From Cephalothrix spiralis (Eukaryota; Nemertea; Palaeonemertea; Archinemertea; Cephalotrichidae), in NCBI GenBank assembly GCA_032353305.1, contig JAUCNG010294404.1:1-12290 (forward strand): 12,290 bases of DNA, in the 5' to 3' direction. Within the stretch, counting starts at the first letter, position 1. Each line of letters starts with the position of its first letter. Positions 1-8,363 of the stretch are shown here, piece by piece. The position numbers and the translations under genes are program-made. Below the pieces are notes generated by a model, which saw only the letters and a program-made list of their open reading frames with translations, had not been told where the DNA came from and searched no databases.

Positions 1-59
1 TCCTCAAAGGCCCTGATAACCACCTCACTGCGTTCGGTGGTTATCAAGGCCTTTTCGGA
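1..59. repeat. Near-perfect hairpin (palindromic short repeat) at the left edge
   Basis: Positions 6-24 pair with 36-54 over 19 bp with a single mismatch (C13/A47). The loop is 11 nt (25-35). After two more mismatches the stem continues for three pairs (1-3 with 57-59), so the element may extend past the window edge. It is much more GC-rich than the surrounding DNA. Its shape fits a small palindromic dispersed repeat or the remnant of a foldback element. No gene ends beside it, so a bacterial-type terminator is not a good reading. The family is not recognised. Confidence 0.7.
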
Positions 60-393
60 GAATAATTCTCTGTAATCTACACTAATAATCGATTTAACCC
101 TATATTAAGAGTTTTATTTGTTTAGATTTTATTTTTGACATCGATTTATTTAAATTATAAAAACGTTGGTACGTAAAAACACAATTTGGAACAGATATTA
201 AGATTCAATTCAAAATTCTATCATAAAAAAATATCTAATTATACATCAAATCTTTTTTGCTGGTGATGAGATGCTTTTGGAGATAATAATATGGTGGGAT
301 AAGTGTGGAATACAAGGGATTTGATGACAACAGAATATTCATTCTACTTCAATGATCTGCATCCAAGTGATTTTCCATTTGTAAATTAATTTA
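60..393. other. Non-coding AT-rich stretch
   Basis: No open frame of note, no RNA gene and no clear repeat is visible here. It separates the edge hairpin from the first 200-bp repeat unit. Confidence 0.5.
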
Positions 394-890
394 CGGGGCA
401 CACCGACTGAAATTTTCGAAAATGAAAATATAGAAGAATTTGAAAACTTCTGCGGCCGATTGACTTGGACAAACTTTGGTCAAATTTAAAACCTAAAATA
501 TAGTCGAACTGGTCCTTTTAACAGAGAGTCCTACACCAGACTCCTTAGCCATCGAAAAATAAGAAATAGCTGCTTTTTGTTTAAGGGACCCAACGGGGTC
601 AATGAATCAAATTACTGAAATGGACAAACTTTAGACAAATTAATTAGAAATACGTATATTGTTGTTCTCCGATAAACTTCCTAAAATCTTACAATGCATA
701 ATATAATAAAAGGCATTGTACAATATTTGTATAATGTTTGAACGATGTCTAAATATATGATAAAAAGGCGAACTGGACGATTTTACAATTCAACGGGGTT
801 ACACAGTTACTTAAAACGGACAAACATTTCACAAATTTAAAAAAAAACTAAAATATAGTTGAACTGAACGTTTTCCTAATACGCCTTTTT
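394..890. repeat. Diverged tandem repeat, about 200-bp period, 2.5 units
   Basis: The motif CGGGG occurs at 394, 594 and 794, exactly 200 bp apart, in similar contexts (the second and third share CAACGGGGT). Each unit then carries GGACAAAC (467, 622, 818) followed by an A-rich CAAATT stretch. A block resembling AAAATATAGTCGAACTGG lies near 496 and 851, with a weaker version at about 751-775. Spacing inside the units varies, so they are old and carry indels. They are non-coding. They could be a satellite fragment or a duplicated element; the family is unknown. Confidence 0.5.
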
Positions 891-1032
891 TAACTAATCT
901 AGTAAACACAAGAGTTTAATATCTGTACCAGTACCAGTGTGCCTTGATAAAGAAAATGAATAACGTGTTATAGAAGGGACAATTAAAGCACAGTATATTT
1001 TTCCACACTAGTGTAGCAACAAAATAATATTT
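891..1032. other. Non-coding spacer before the copy A upstream block
   Basis: Nothing recognisable. Homology with the upstream regions of the other two gene copies begins only at about 1033. Confidence 0.4.
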
Positions 1033-1202
1033 AAACACGATCGATTATATATAATTTTTTATTTAACTTTTTGTCCATTTCTTTTTTTAACTGTTGTTGC
1101 CTGCATGACCAAGTTCATAACACTGACTTTTTATTCAAAATCGTGTTATTATATTTTGGTTATAAATACGATAGCTATAGGGTATAGGGTATTATCTTAC
1201 AT
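1033..1202 (+). promoter_or_regulatory. Upstream block of gene copy A (truncated)
   Basis: This block aligns by eye with 5437-5598 and 8068-8223. Shared landmarks are AAACACGATCGATT (exact in A and C, diverged in B), a T-rich run ending in TGCATGA, then ACACTG, TTTTTATTCAAA, and GGGTATTAT in A and C. In copies B and C the block continues to a CRE-like TGACGTCA and the start region. In copy A it jumps at about 1202 straight into ankyrin coding sequence, so the proximal promoter is missing. The regulatory role is inferred from position and conservation between copies. Confidence 0.55.
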
Positions 1203-1204
1203 CG

Positions 1205-2772
1205 AACTATGCAGCTCAAAAGGGTAATATTGATTTCTTTGAGTACTTAATTGAAAAGGGTGCTCATGGAAATCAAACTGATAATAATTGAAGAACACAA
1301 TTGATTTGGGCATCTTTTGGAGGGAATATTGAAATGGTCAATCACCTGGTTGATAAAGGAATTGATGTTAACCAATCTGACAATGGAGGATTTACCCCAC
1401 TGCTGAATGCAGCTTATCAGGGTAATCTAAATGTCTTTCAGTACTTAATTGAAAAGGGTGCGGATGGAAATCAAACTGATAATAATGGAAAAACACTATT
1501 GAATTGGGCATCTTATTGAGGGAATATTGAAATAGTCAAATACCTGACTGATAAAGGAAACGATGTGAATCAAACTGACAATAAAGGGATTACTCCATTG
1601 CATAAGGCAGCTATTCGGAAGGTAGCAATGTGAATCAATCTAACATTGAAGGATTAACCCCACTGCATCATGCAGCTAAGCAAGGTAATATCGATGTCTT
1701 TAATTACTTAATTGAAAAAGGTGCTGATGTGAATCAAACTGATAATGAGGGAGATACACAATTGATGTGGGCATCTCATGGAGGGAATATCGAAATGGTC
1801 AAGTATCTGACTGAGGAAGGAAGCAATGTGAATCAAACTGGCAATAAAGGAATTACTCAATTGCACATCGCAGCTAAGCAGGACAATTTTGACATTTAAA
1901 AGTTTATAATTGAGAAAGGAGCTAATGTGAATCAAACCGACTATAACGGATTATCTTCACTGCATTGTACCACTCATGGAGGAGATTTAGATGCAGTAAA
2001 AGTATGTAATTGAAAAGAGAGCTAATGTGAATCAAACTGACAGCTCGGGATTAATTCCATTGCACATTGCAGCTGACAAGGGTAATTTTGACATTTTAAT
2101 CTACTTAATTGAGAAAGGGGCTAATGTTAATCAAACTGATTATAAGGGATTTTGCACTATGCTTCCACAAAAATTCCATTGCATTATGCAGATCGTTTCG
2201 GGCATTTTGACATTTTGAAATTTATAATTGAGAATGGAGCTAGTGTGAATCAACCTGACAATTTCGGATTTACTCCATTGCACCATGCAGCTTCAAATGG
2301 GAATTTTGTCATTTTAAACTACTTAATTGAGAAAGAGGCCGATGTTAATCAAACTGCTATTGATGGATGTTCTATATTGTTTGATTCCATCCATCAACGT
2401 AAGTTGAACGTAGTGAAGTATCTAATTGAGAAGGGAGTTAATGTGAATCAAACTGATAATAAGGGAAGTTCTTTATTGCATTATGCCGCCACTGAAGGAA
2501 CTCTAGATATAGTGAAATATCTACTTGAGATAGGAGTTAATGTGAATCAAACTGATAACATAGGAAAAACTCCATTGCATAGTGCAGCTGAAAAGGGCAA
2601 TTTTGACATATTTGAATACTTAATTGAGAAAGGAGCCAATGTGTATAAAACTGATAATCAGGGTGTATCTTCATTGAATTATGCTTCCATCGGAGGAAAT
2701 CAAGATATAGTAAATTGTGTAATTGATAAGATTATCCTCCGCAGCAGGGCCCATGATCACAAAAAGACTTAA
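1205..2772 (+). pseudogene. Ankyrin-repeat gene copy A, decayed
   Basis: This reads as roughly 17 ankyrin repeats of 33 residues with the family signature DVNQTDN. The frame is broken throughout. In-frame stops are TGA at 1289, TGA at 1517 (both at positions where sister repeats have GGA) and TAA at 1897 (TTA in sister repeats). There is a deletion frameshift near 1607-1615, a 1-nt insertion near 1995 and a deletion join near 2155-2172. The longest open piece is about 2152-2772. Ankyrin homology stops at about 2727 inside a repeat matching repeat 7 of copy C (shared GNQD); the last 14 codons are unrelated. Start codon, N-terminus, distal ankyrins and kinase domain are all absent. Ankyrin repeats bind protein partners, but this copy cannot make the family protein. 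Several short separately translated peptides are formally possible but unlikely to be functional. Confidence 0.85.
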
Positions 2773-2775
2773 GTC

Positions 2776-2781
2776 AATAAA
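2776..2781 (+). promoter_or_regulatory. Possible polyadenylation signal AATAAA after copy A
   Basis: A canonical AATAAA lies a few bases after the last stop of copy A. In AT-rich DNA such a hexamer arises often by chance and the gene is broken, so this is weak. Confidence 0.2.
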
Positions 2782-2830
2782 ACAATTTAAGCCATACTAA
2801 TATGATAGGACAATACCTTGCTTTAGCAAA

Positions 2831-3085
2831 CCATAGCTGTACTTATATTAGGATCGCTACGAGAAACCTGACCTATTAAGCTCCCGAGAGCCTAAGGTAC
2901 AGCTGCTTGTAATGATCGCTACGAAAAACTTGAATATTAAGCTCCAGAGAGCCTTGGTACTTCTGATTTTTGACATTTTGTATATATTGTGACTGCTTTG
3001 AGAAACCTAAACTATTAAGCTCAAGAGAGCCTCGGGTACCCCTGTTTTATATATTTTGTGTATATATTATGATTACTGGTCTTAC
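2831..3085. repeat. Degenerate tandem repeat (60-80 bp units) downstream of copy A
   Basis: Three fairly complete units begin near 2851, 2914 and 2991, with partial units on both sides. Each runs roughly GATCGCTACGAGAAACCTGA, then TATTAAGCTC, AGAGAGCCT, GGTAC, and in the later units ATTTTGTGTATATATTATGA. Unit lengths differ (about 63-80 bp) because of indels. The same sequence appears downstream of copy C near 12070-12135. It is non-coding. It may be a minisatellite in the ancestral 3' flank of the gene. Confidence 0.75.
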
Positions 3086-3839
3086 TACGACTAATTACTT
3101 AAAAATCTATTGTTTAAATATTATTGGTGTACAACCTTCAGACTCCAGTATATGGCAGCCTGCTGAAATATCGGAAGTGCGGGCCTAAACCCCATCAACC
3201 CTTATATTTTTGAAAAGCTTGTGGAAATTCAAGGTTCAAGTATATAATTTCGAAAGGCTGGGGCCCGCTTTAGGGCATCAGGGCAAATACAATTTTTCGA
3301 AAAAAATCTTCATTTGTCCTGGGCCCCTAAAATTGGTCAAACCTAATTAAAAATGGTATCTTATTATTGTATTGGACTATGCGGATCAGAAATTATCGGG
3401 TTCGACCCTTTTTGGAAAGAGTTGATTGGGTTTAAGCTCCCAATTCCGAGATTTTTGTGGGGGGAGGGGTGACGAAAACTGGGGTCTGAATGTTTTACGC
3501 CAAAGGTTCCATAAATCTGATGTATTAGTTGTATTACTATTTCTAGTACTGTAAAGTTTTTTTAGCCACTGATGATGACGACAAACAAGGTTGAAATTTT
3601 ATCTTTTTATAATATAATTTTATTTTAGCTTTCCAAGATTAAAGTGCAACATATAAATGTTAATACTGTGTCAGTGTAGGATTGGTCTTTGTGTCTGTAC
3701 TCTGTATAGCATTTTCGTTTGTGTTTTGTAACAAAACAAAATTTATTAATTCGGTCAAAGTCAGTTGAGAGGTTACATATAGTAGATACATTTTTAGCCT
3801 TTGTGATGTCGGCTCCGGAGGCATTCGAGTACAACCAGA
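3086..3839. other. Non-coding region with an imperfect foldback at 3269-3331
   Basis: No credible gene. Arms at 3269-3288 and 3312-3331 are imperfectly complementary (about 16 of 20 positions), and the loop contains the palindrome TTTTTCGAAAAA (3293-3304). A G-rich tract lies at 3459-3471. Open frames on the minus strand in 3625-3963 resemble no protein family I know and end in the short repeat at 3840. Confidence 0.45.
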
Positions 3840-3903
3840 ATGTTGAAACCCAAAATGTCGAAAGATCATAATGTTGAATGACCGAAATGTAGAAAATGAC
3901 ATT
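3840..3903. repeat. Short tandem repeat, 15-16-bp unit, four copies
   Basis: Four units begin with ATGTTGAA, ATGTCGAA, ATGTTGAA and ATGTAGAA, spaced 15, 16 and 16 nt apart, each with a variable second half. It is a degenerate microsatellite or part of a dispersed repeat. It is not coding. Confidence 0.6.
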
Positions 3904-5436
3904 ATGTTTTCCAGGGTGTGACCCTCGGAATTTTAGCGATTTGGACCGTCTGGAACCCTGCAAACTATAAGGTCTATAGGCTTAAACTCATCCTCATATG
4001 TATTGTTAATATTATTGAAAAAGAAAATATTTTAAAAACGACTTTTGGTACCCACCCTACCCGAAAAATTACAACTTTGTAATTTTTTGCCTCCGATTTT
4101 GCAAATTTTTGCCACTTTTGTAAAAAAAATCATCTCATATTTTGACCTACCACCCCCTTAAATTTGACACTTCGTAAATTTTTGCCTCGATTATTTTCTC
4201 TCTCAAAATCCAGCCATTTTAATTTTTTTTTTCCATTTTTTTTACAAAAATTTAAAAAAAAATTGATCTTTTGTTCCAAACTATAGATTTAACATATTAT
4301 GTAGGAATTAAGTTTCATTGTCCAAGAATTGAAATTGCTTGAGATGTATATTATTTGGCTGAATTGCGGCAAAGGGTTAGGGGAGTGTAATAAAGGTATA
4401 TATAATCATGAATATGTCATATTGTATGTAATAAATTGATAGAAATAGAGATTGGAGTTCTGTTACAAGCGAAAAACGCAAAGGAAAAATTTACAAAAAT
4501 GCTAAAAATGAGGAATTTTCAAAAAAGTGTCCCTTATGTGAAATAGGGGATCCCAAAGGACTTTGGTAGAAAATATAACTAACACAAAATAAATAAATAA
4601 TGAATTTGTTTTAGATAGGGGCTCAATAATACGAACACAGACTATTGTAGACTAGTGGCTAGCCCGAATATACTCAATTCTGTAGTGTGAGAACAATAGA
4701 AACAAAACCTTGTGATACCTTTAATTTCTATATTTGAACACGTCGAGTATAATCGTTGCTGTATATCTTTCGGAAATTTAACTCTAAATTGCAGAGGCGC
4801 TTCTATAGTCATCGTTCAGTATAAAAATAATTAAGTCATTTTATACGAAAAAATATATAACTATTTAATAATTCTAAAAGTTCGGAGCGAGTTTTGCAGA
4901 TATATCATAGGTGCAAGCGCCTGTCTAAAACTGGTTGTTCATAGTCTCTGGTGTTATTAGTTCATGAGATATTAAATCTCAAACTTAGGTTGTCGCGAAT
5001 AAAATGCTAATCCTAGTACTAGAGGTCTCGCCTGACCTTACTGCAGTTAATTCAAACGTCCGGAAAGGTTTTGCGATATGACCGATTTTTTTTCTTTCAT
5101 GGAAGTTATTCTAGAGGTGAATCTGGAGATTTCAAGGATTCTGAAACTACTTGTTCATAGACTATGCGATCATTATAAATAGACTCCCATTTATTTAACG
5201 TGTAAAACAATTATCCGCTATTCCCGAGAGAGAAAAAACACTCGCGTAAGATTTAGTGCCTTTAGTACACTATGTGACATACGATAACTTACCATGCACG
5301 AAAAAAGAACATGAATATATAGAGAACATCGAGTCTTATATGAATTTACCGTTCTGGAAAGGTATACTTAAATGATCATAATATTGTGGATATAACTCGC
5401 TATTCATCAATCACGCATTATTGTGTTTTGAATTCT
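3904..5436. other. Long non-coding spacer between copies A and B
   Basis: AT-rich with homopolymer runs. It contains one diverged tandem duplication (listed separately) and a small hairpin with GTATAAAA / TTTTATAC arms near 4821-4848. No open frame longer than background and no RNA gene was recognised. Confidence 0.5.
4043..4192. repeat. Diverged direct duplication, about 97-bp period
   Basis: 4043-4098 and 4140-4192 share the same order of landmarks: TTTTG, a C-rich stretch with CCACCC, an A/T stretch, ACTTTGTAA or ACTTCGTAA, and then TTTTTGCCTC followed by CGATT. The two units differ by several substitutions and small indels. Non-coding. Confidence 0.5.
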
Positions 5437-5598
5437 ACAAGATCGATAATATCAATTTTTTTATTTACTTCATGATCCTCTCATTTCACCTGCATGAATA
5501 ACGTCACGACACTGTGAATTTTTATTCAAAGATGTTTTATTATATTTTGGCTTATAATAACATGATAGATATTCAGGATAATATCAAACATACATACA
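5437..5598 (+). promoter_or_regulatory. Upstream block of gene copy B
   Basis: Homologous to 1033-1202 and 8068-8223. It shares GATCGAT, CTGCATGAATA with copy C, ACACTGTGA with copy C, TTTTTATTCAAA, TATATTTTGG with copy A, and AGATATTCAGG with copy C. Homology with copy C continues downstream through the CRE-like site to the old start region. The promoter role is inferred from conservation and position. Confidence 0.55.
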
Positions 5599-5617
5599 AA
5601 TGTTTTTTAACATTTGC

Positions 5618-5625
5618 TGACGTCA
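5618..5625. promoter_or_regulatory. CRE-like palindrome TGACGTCA upstream of copy B
   Basis: A perfect TGACGTCA lies 118 bp before the former start position (5744). It is followed by CA and the shared string TTTGTGCAC, as at copy C. TGACGTCA is the known consensus for CREB/ATF-type bZIP factors. Whether it is used here is unknown. Confidence 0.45.
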
Positions 5626-5992
5626 CAATATTTGTGCACTATTAAACACACATATTGGACAAAATTGACTACATAAAACTTTACTATGACTCTGTTTACT
5701 TACGGGAAATTATATAAGAATTTTGGTAATTGAAAAACTGATCATAGATACATTCACTGCCATAGAGACAGGAGATATAAGTAGTGTTAAGGATATTAGT
5801 GAGGAAGGGGTTGACTTTAACATCCCTGGAAAACACCATTGCTTTATGCGACTGATAAGGGTAATAGTGACATATTTAAGTACCTAATTTATAAGGGTGC
5901 TGATGTGAATCAAACTGATAATGAAGGAAATACACCATTGAACTATGCAGCTCTAAAGGGTAATATTGATTTCTTTGAATACCTTATTGAAA

Positions 5993-6991
5993 ATGGTGCC
6001 GATAAATCAAACTGATAATGATGGAAATACACAATTGATTATGGCATTAGATGGAGGAAATATTGAAATGGTGAAATACCTAGTTGAGAAAGGAAACAAT
6101 GTGAATCAATCTGATAATGAAGGATTGACCCCACTGCTTAGTGCATCTGCTAACGGAAACATTGATATTTTGAAGTATTTAGTTGAGAAAGGAGCTAATG
6201 TAAATCAAACTGATAACAAAGGAATAAGCCCATTGCACAATGCAGCTGATCAAGGGAATTTTGACATGTTTAAGTACTTAATTGAGAAAGGAGCTAATGC
6301 GAATGAAACTGATAATTGGGGAAGTTCTGTATTGCATTATGCCTCCATCGGAGGTAATCCAGATATAGTGAAGTATCTAATTGAGAATGGTGTTGATGTG
6401 AATCAAACTGACAATTCCGGATTATCTCCATTACTCAATGTAGTTGTAAAGGGAGATTTTGACATGCTTAGGTTCTTAATTGAGACAGGAGCTAATCTCA
6501 ATCATACTGATAATGAGGGAAGTTCTGTATTGCATTATGCTTCCATTGGAGGAAATCTGGATATAGTGAAGTATCTAATTGAGGAGGGCGTTGATGTGAA
6601 TCAAACTGACAATTCCGGATTAACTCCATTGCACAATACATCTGTTAATGGGCATTTTGACATTTTCAAGTACTTAATTGAGAAAGGAGCTAATGTGAAT
6701 CAAACTGATCACGAGGGAAGTTCTGTATTGCATAATGCCTCCATTGGAGGAAATCTAGATATAGTGAAGTATCTAATTGACAAGGGATTTGATGTTAACC
6801 GATCGAACCATAACGGAATTGTACCAATGGACTTAGCAGCTAAAATTGGTCATTTAGACATTATAAAGTATTTCATTGAAAATGTGGCCGACTTGGATGA
6901 AAATTCAACTTTTGGACTTATATGTATAGCTTCAGAGGAATGTCATTATGACATAGTTGGTTATTTGATGGGATGTGTATCGACAGTATAG
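5993..6991 (+). CDS. Open ankyrin-repeat frame within copy B (332 codons)
   Basis: This is the longest intact part of copy B, about ten ankyrin repeats of 33 residues with the signature DVNQTDN and helices such as GNLDIVKYLIE. The first ATG in this frame is at 5993; the open frame itself reaches back to about 5966 but those codons come from the frameshift. Three two-repeat units are spaced exactly 198 bp apart (landmarks at 6321, 6519 and 6717). The product would lack the family N-terminus and kinase domain. It ends with TAG at 6989-6991, at the edge of the inserted element. If expressed it could only be a partner-binding ankyrin fragment. Its intactness over about 330 codons could mean recent decay or a retained short product. 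I favour a pseudogene fragment. Confidence 0.4.
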   Translation: MVPINQTDNDGNTQLIMALDGGNIEMVKYLVEKGNNVNQSDNEGLTPLLSASANGNIDILKYLVEKGANVNQTDNKGISPLHNAADQGNFDMFKYLIEKGANANETDNWGSSVLHYASIGGNPDIVKYLIENGVDVNQTDNSGLSPLLNVVVKGDFDMLRFLIETGANLNHTDNEGSSVLHYASIGGNLDIVKYLIEEGVDVNQTDNSGLTPLHNTSVNGHFDIFKYLIEKGANVNQTDHEGSSVLHNASIGGNLDIVKYLIDKGFDVNRSNHNGIVPMDLAAKIGHLDIIKYFIENVADLDENSTFGLICIASEECHYDIVGYLMGCVSTV

Positions 6992-7764
6992 TTCCCTCTA
7001 ATTTTTGAAAAATTAATAGAAACATTTTTATTGGCCAAATGTGTTCATCATTTAATTAGGAATCATTTAATGAATAATGAATTATGATATTCGGGTCGAT
7101 AATATTTTATTTTATCATTTCAATACTATGCGTGTGCCCATATCTTGTAATTAGTACAATATTAAATGTGACATAAACAATATTTTAAATATTACTATTT
7201 AATATACCAAAATAAATATTATATTTATTTTGGTATATTAAATAGTTCAGCCACACTAGAAATTATTAATCTGCAAATAATTCTAACTAAACGGTTTATA
7301 TATATTAGCAGATGTAATAAAGTTATCCCAACAATATTTCATCAAAACATTAAAAAATTTGTAAGCATTTTAAATAGTTAGATATGAGGAAAGTTTGTTT
7401 TTTTTAATAACTGGCATAGTTTATGAATTATGGTTGGTTTTCAAGATAATAAGGGTCATCACTTTTATGTAAAAAAAATTGAGACAAAAATCAACTTTTC
7501 AAAAATAGATAGATATCAAAAAACCACAAATACTATTATGATGGTTTTTCTAAGGACTTCTTTAATTTTTTGTTATACTCAGTTTTTCAACTTATAAAAA
7601 AAAAGACGCCCGTAACCTTATCATAATGGATAATTCCATTTCAGCATCATGTTCATAATCTCCAAGTAACCAGCTTTCAGAAAATATATATTTTGATATC
7701 CTTTTTCAATGTTTGTGACTTATAGGGAAAGTAATCAGCGACACAATTAGAGGGAACCATCCTT
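6984..7764. mobile_element. Non-autonomous DNA-transposon-like insertion (781 bp) in copy B
   Basis: The ends are inverted repeats: 6984-7003 against 7745-7764 matches at 17 of 20 positions, with a perfect 13-bp core GTTCCCTCTAATT / AATTAGAGGGAAC. The coding sequence of copy B resumes on the far side in the order seen in copy C, so this is an insertion into an ankyrin gene. It has no open frame for a transposase. The CAG start and GTTCCCTCT end resemble hAT-type termini as I know them, but no clear 8-bp target-site duplication is visible (TGTATCGA versus AAATATAT), so the superfamily call is tentative. Confidence 0.65.
7194..7246. repeat. Perfect 25-bp inverted repeat inside the inserted element
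   Basis: Arms 7194-7218 and 7222-7246 are exactly complementary, with a 3-nt spacer. Each arm contains TATTTAATATACC. It would form a long uninterrupted hairpin. It may be a structural feature of the element or a second small insertion within it. Confidence 0.8.
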
Positions 7765-7786
7765 AAATATATAGAGAACCCTAATC

Positions 7787-7828
7787 CCACTACATTGTGC
7801 TTTTAAACATGGTCATCTTGACGTAGGG
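7787..7828 (+). pseudogene. Ankyrin relic of copy B beyond the insertion
   Basis: Fourteen codons translate to PLHCAFKHGHLDVG and are followed by TAA at 7829. This matches repeat 12 of copy C (PLHYASEEGHLHVV), which is the repeat that should follow the point where copy B is interrupted. The stretch just before it (7765-7786) also resembles the corresponding copy C sequence (shared AGAACCC). Confidence 0.75.
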
Positions 7829-7831
7829 TAA

Positions 7832-8067
7832 TGTTTCAGATGAGAATATTGTTGCTTCTGAATTTATGGCGTACGTACTTTATGATCCTTTATGGACAGC
7901 CCCTTATATATTTTAAATATTATTAAATTGTATATTTGTAGGATATGGAAAGTTTTTTCAAAATTGTCAGTTCTCTCATTTTCGTTATTCTATTTTGTGC
8001 CTGGGTATAATAAAAAAATAATAACACCAACACACTTGTAATGTCATTTGTATTTCCATTTCTGTAT
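7832..8067. other. Non-coding spacer between copies B and C
   Basis: AT-rich with no recognisable gene or repeat. No trace of the kinase part of copy B is visible here. Confidence 0.45.
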
Positions 8068-8223
8068 TTAAACACGATCGATTTTATCTTAATATTTATT
8101 TACCTCATTGTCCATATTTCTTTAGAACTATTTTGACTGCATGAATAGGTTCACAACACTGTGATTTTTATTCAAAGGCATGTTTATCATATACGGTAGA
8201 TATTCAGGGTATTATAATACATA
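8068..8223 (+). promoter_or_regulatory. Upstream block of gene copy C
   Basis: Homologous to the blocks before copies A and B (shared AAACACGATCGATT with A; CTGCATGAATA, ACACTGTGA and AGATATTCAGG with B; TTTTTATTCAAA with both). Homology with copy B continues without a break through the CRE-like site into the coding start. As the only copy with an intact gene, this is the block most likely to act as a promoter. No convincing TATA box or start site can be fixed from sequence. Confidence 0.55.
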
Positions 8224-8249
8224 GACATTATATATGAATAAAAAACAAC

Positions 8250-8257
8250 TGACGTCA
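8250..8257. promoter_or_regulatory. CRE-like palindrome TGACGTCA upstream of copy C
   Basis: A perfect TGACGTCA lies 114 bp before the ATG at 8364 and is conserved in place with copy B (118 bp before its former start). The segment is missing from copy A because of its deletion. The motif is the known CREB/ATF consensus; function here is inferred. Confidence 0.5.
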
Positions 8258-8363
8258 CGAAATTTGTGCACACATAAAAGACAACATCGACTAGTTATAT
8301 GAATTTAGTGTGGCAGCCATTTTGGAACGTGTCTTAAATATGAATTAGGGTAATACACTGATC

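Larger units (their letters stand above)
5744..7828 (+). pseudogene. Ankyrin-kinase gene copy B, disrupted by start loss, frameshifts and an insertion
   Basis: The 5' end aligns with copy C from its start codon, but the codon at 5744 is ATA where copy C has ATG. The N-terminus reads as IDTFTAIETG, matching MDIFTAIETV. A 10-nt deletion at about 5829 shifts the frame; reading on in the old frame meets TAA at 5885. A 2-nt deletion at about 6004 shifts it back. The frame then stays open to TAG at 6989. Near 6973 one nucleotide is missing relative to copy C (GGATGT versus GGAATGTGT), and a 781-bp element sits at 6984-7764. Beyond the insert a short in-frame ankyrin relic survives (7787-7828), matching the next repeat of copy C. 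Everything after that, including the kinase, is gone. About 13 ankyrin repeats are readable before the insertion. Confidence 0.8.

Noticed and set aside
1-59. Rho-independent terminator
   Set aside because: The hairpin is followed by TTTT only within its own stem, no gene ends upstream, and the rest of the window looks eukaryotic.
1289-1519. TGA at two positions where sister ankyrin repeats have GGA (Gly), hinting at TGA decoded as glycine
   Set aside because: Copy A also has TAA inside a repeat and several frameshifts, and copy C uses GGA freely. Simple G-to-T nonsense changes in a pseudogene explain it.
2970-3188. Plus-strand open frame of 72 codons after copy A
   Set aside because: It lies across the degenerate tandem repeat and has no domain or conserved start context.
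3625-3963. Overlapping minus-strand open frames of 80 and 112 codons
   Set aside because: No recognisable domain, two frames over the same stretch, and they run through a short tandem repeat; likely chance.
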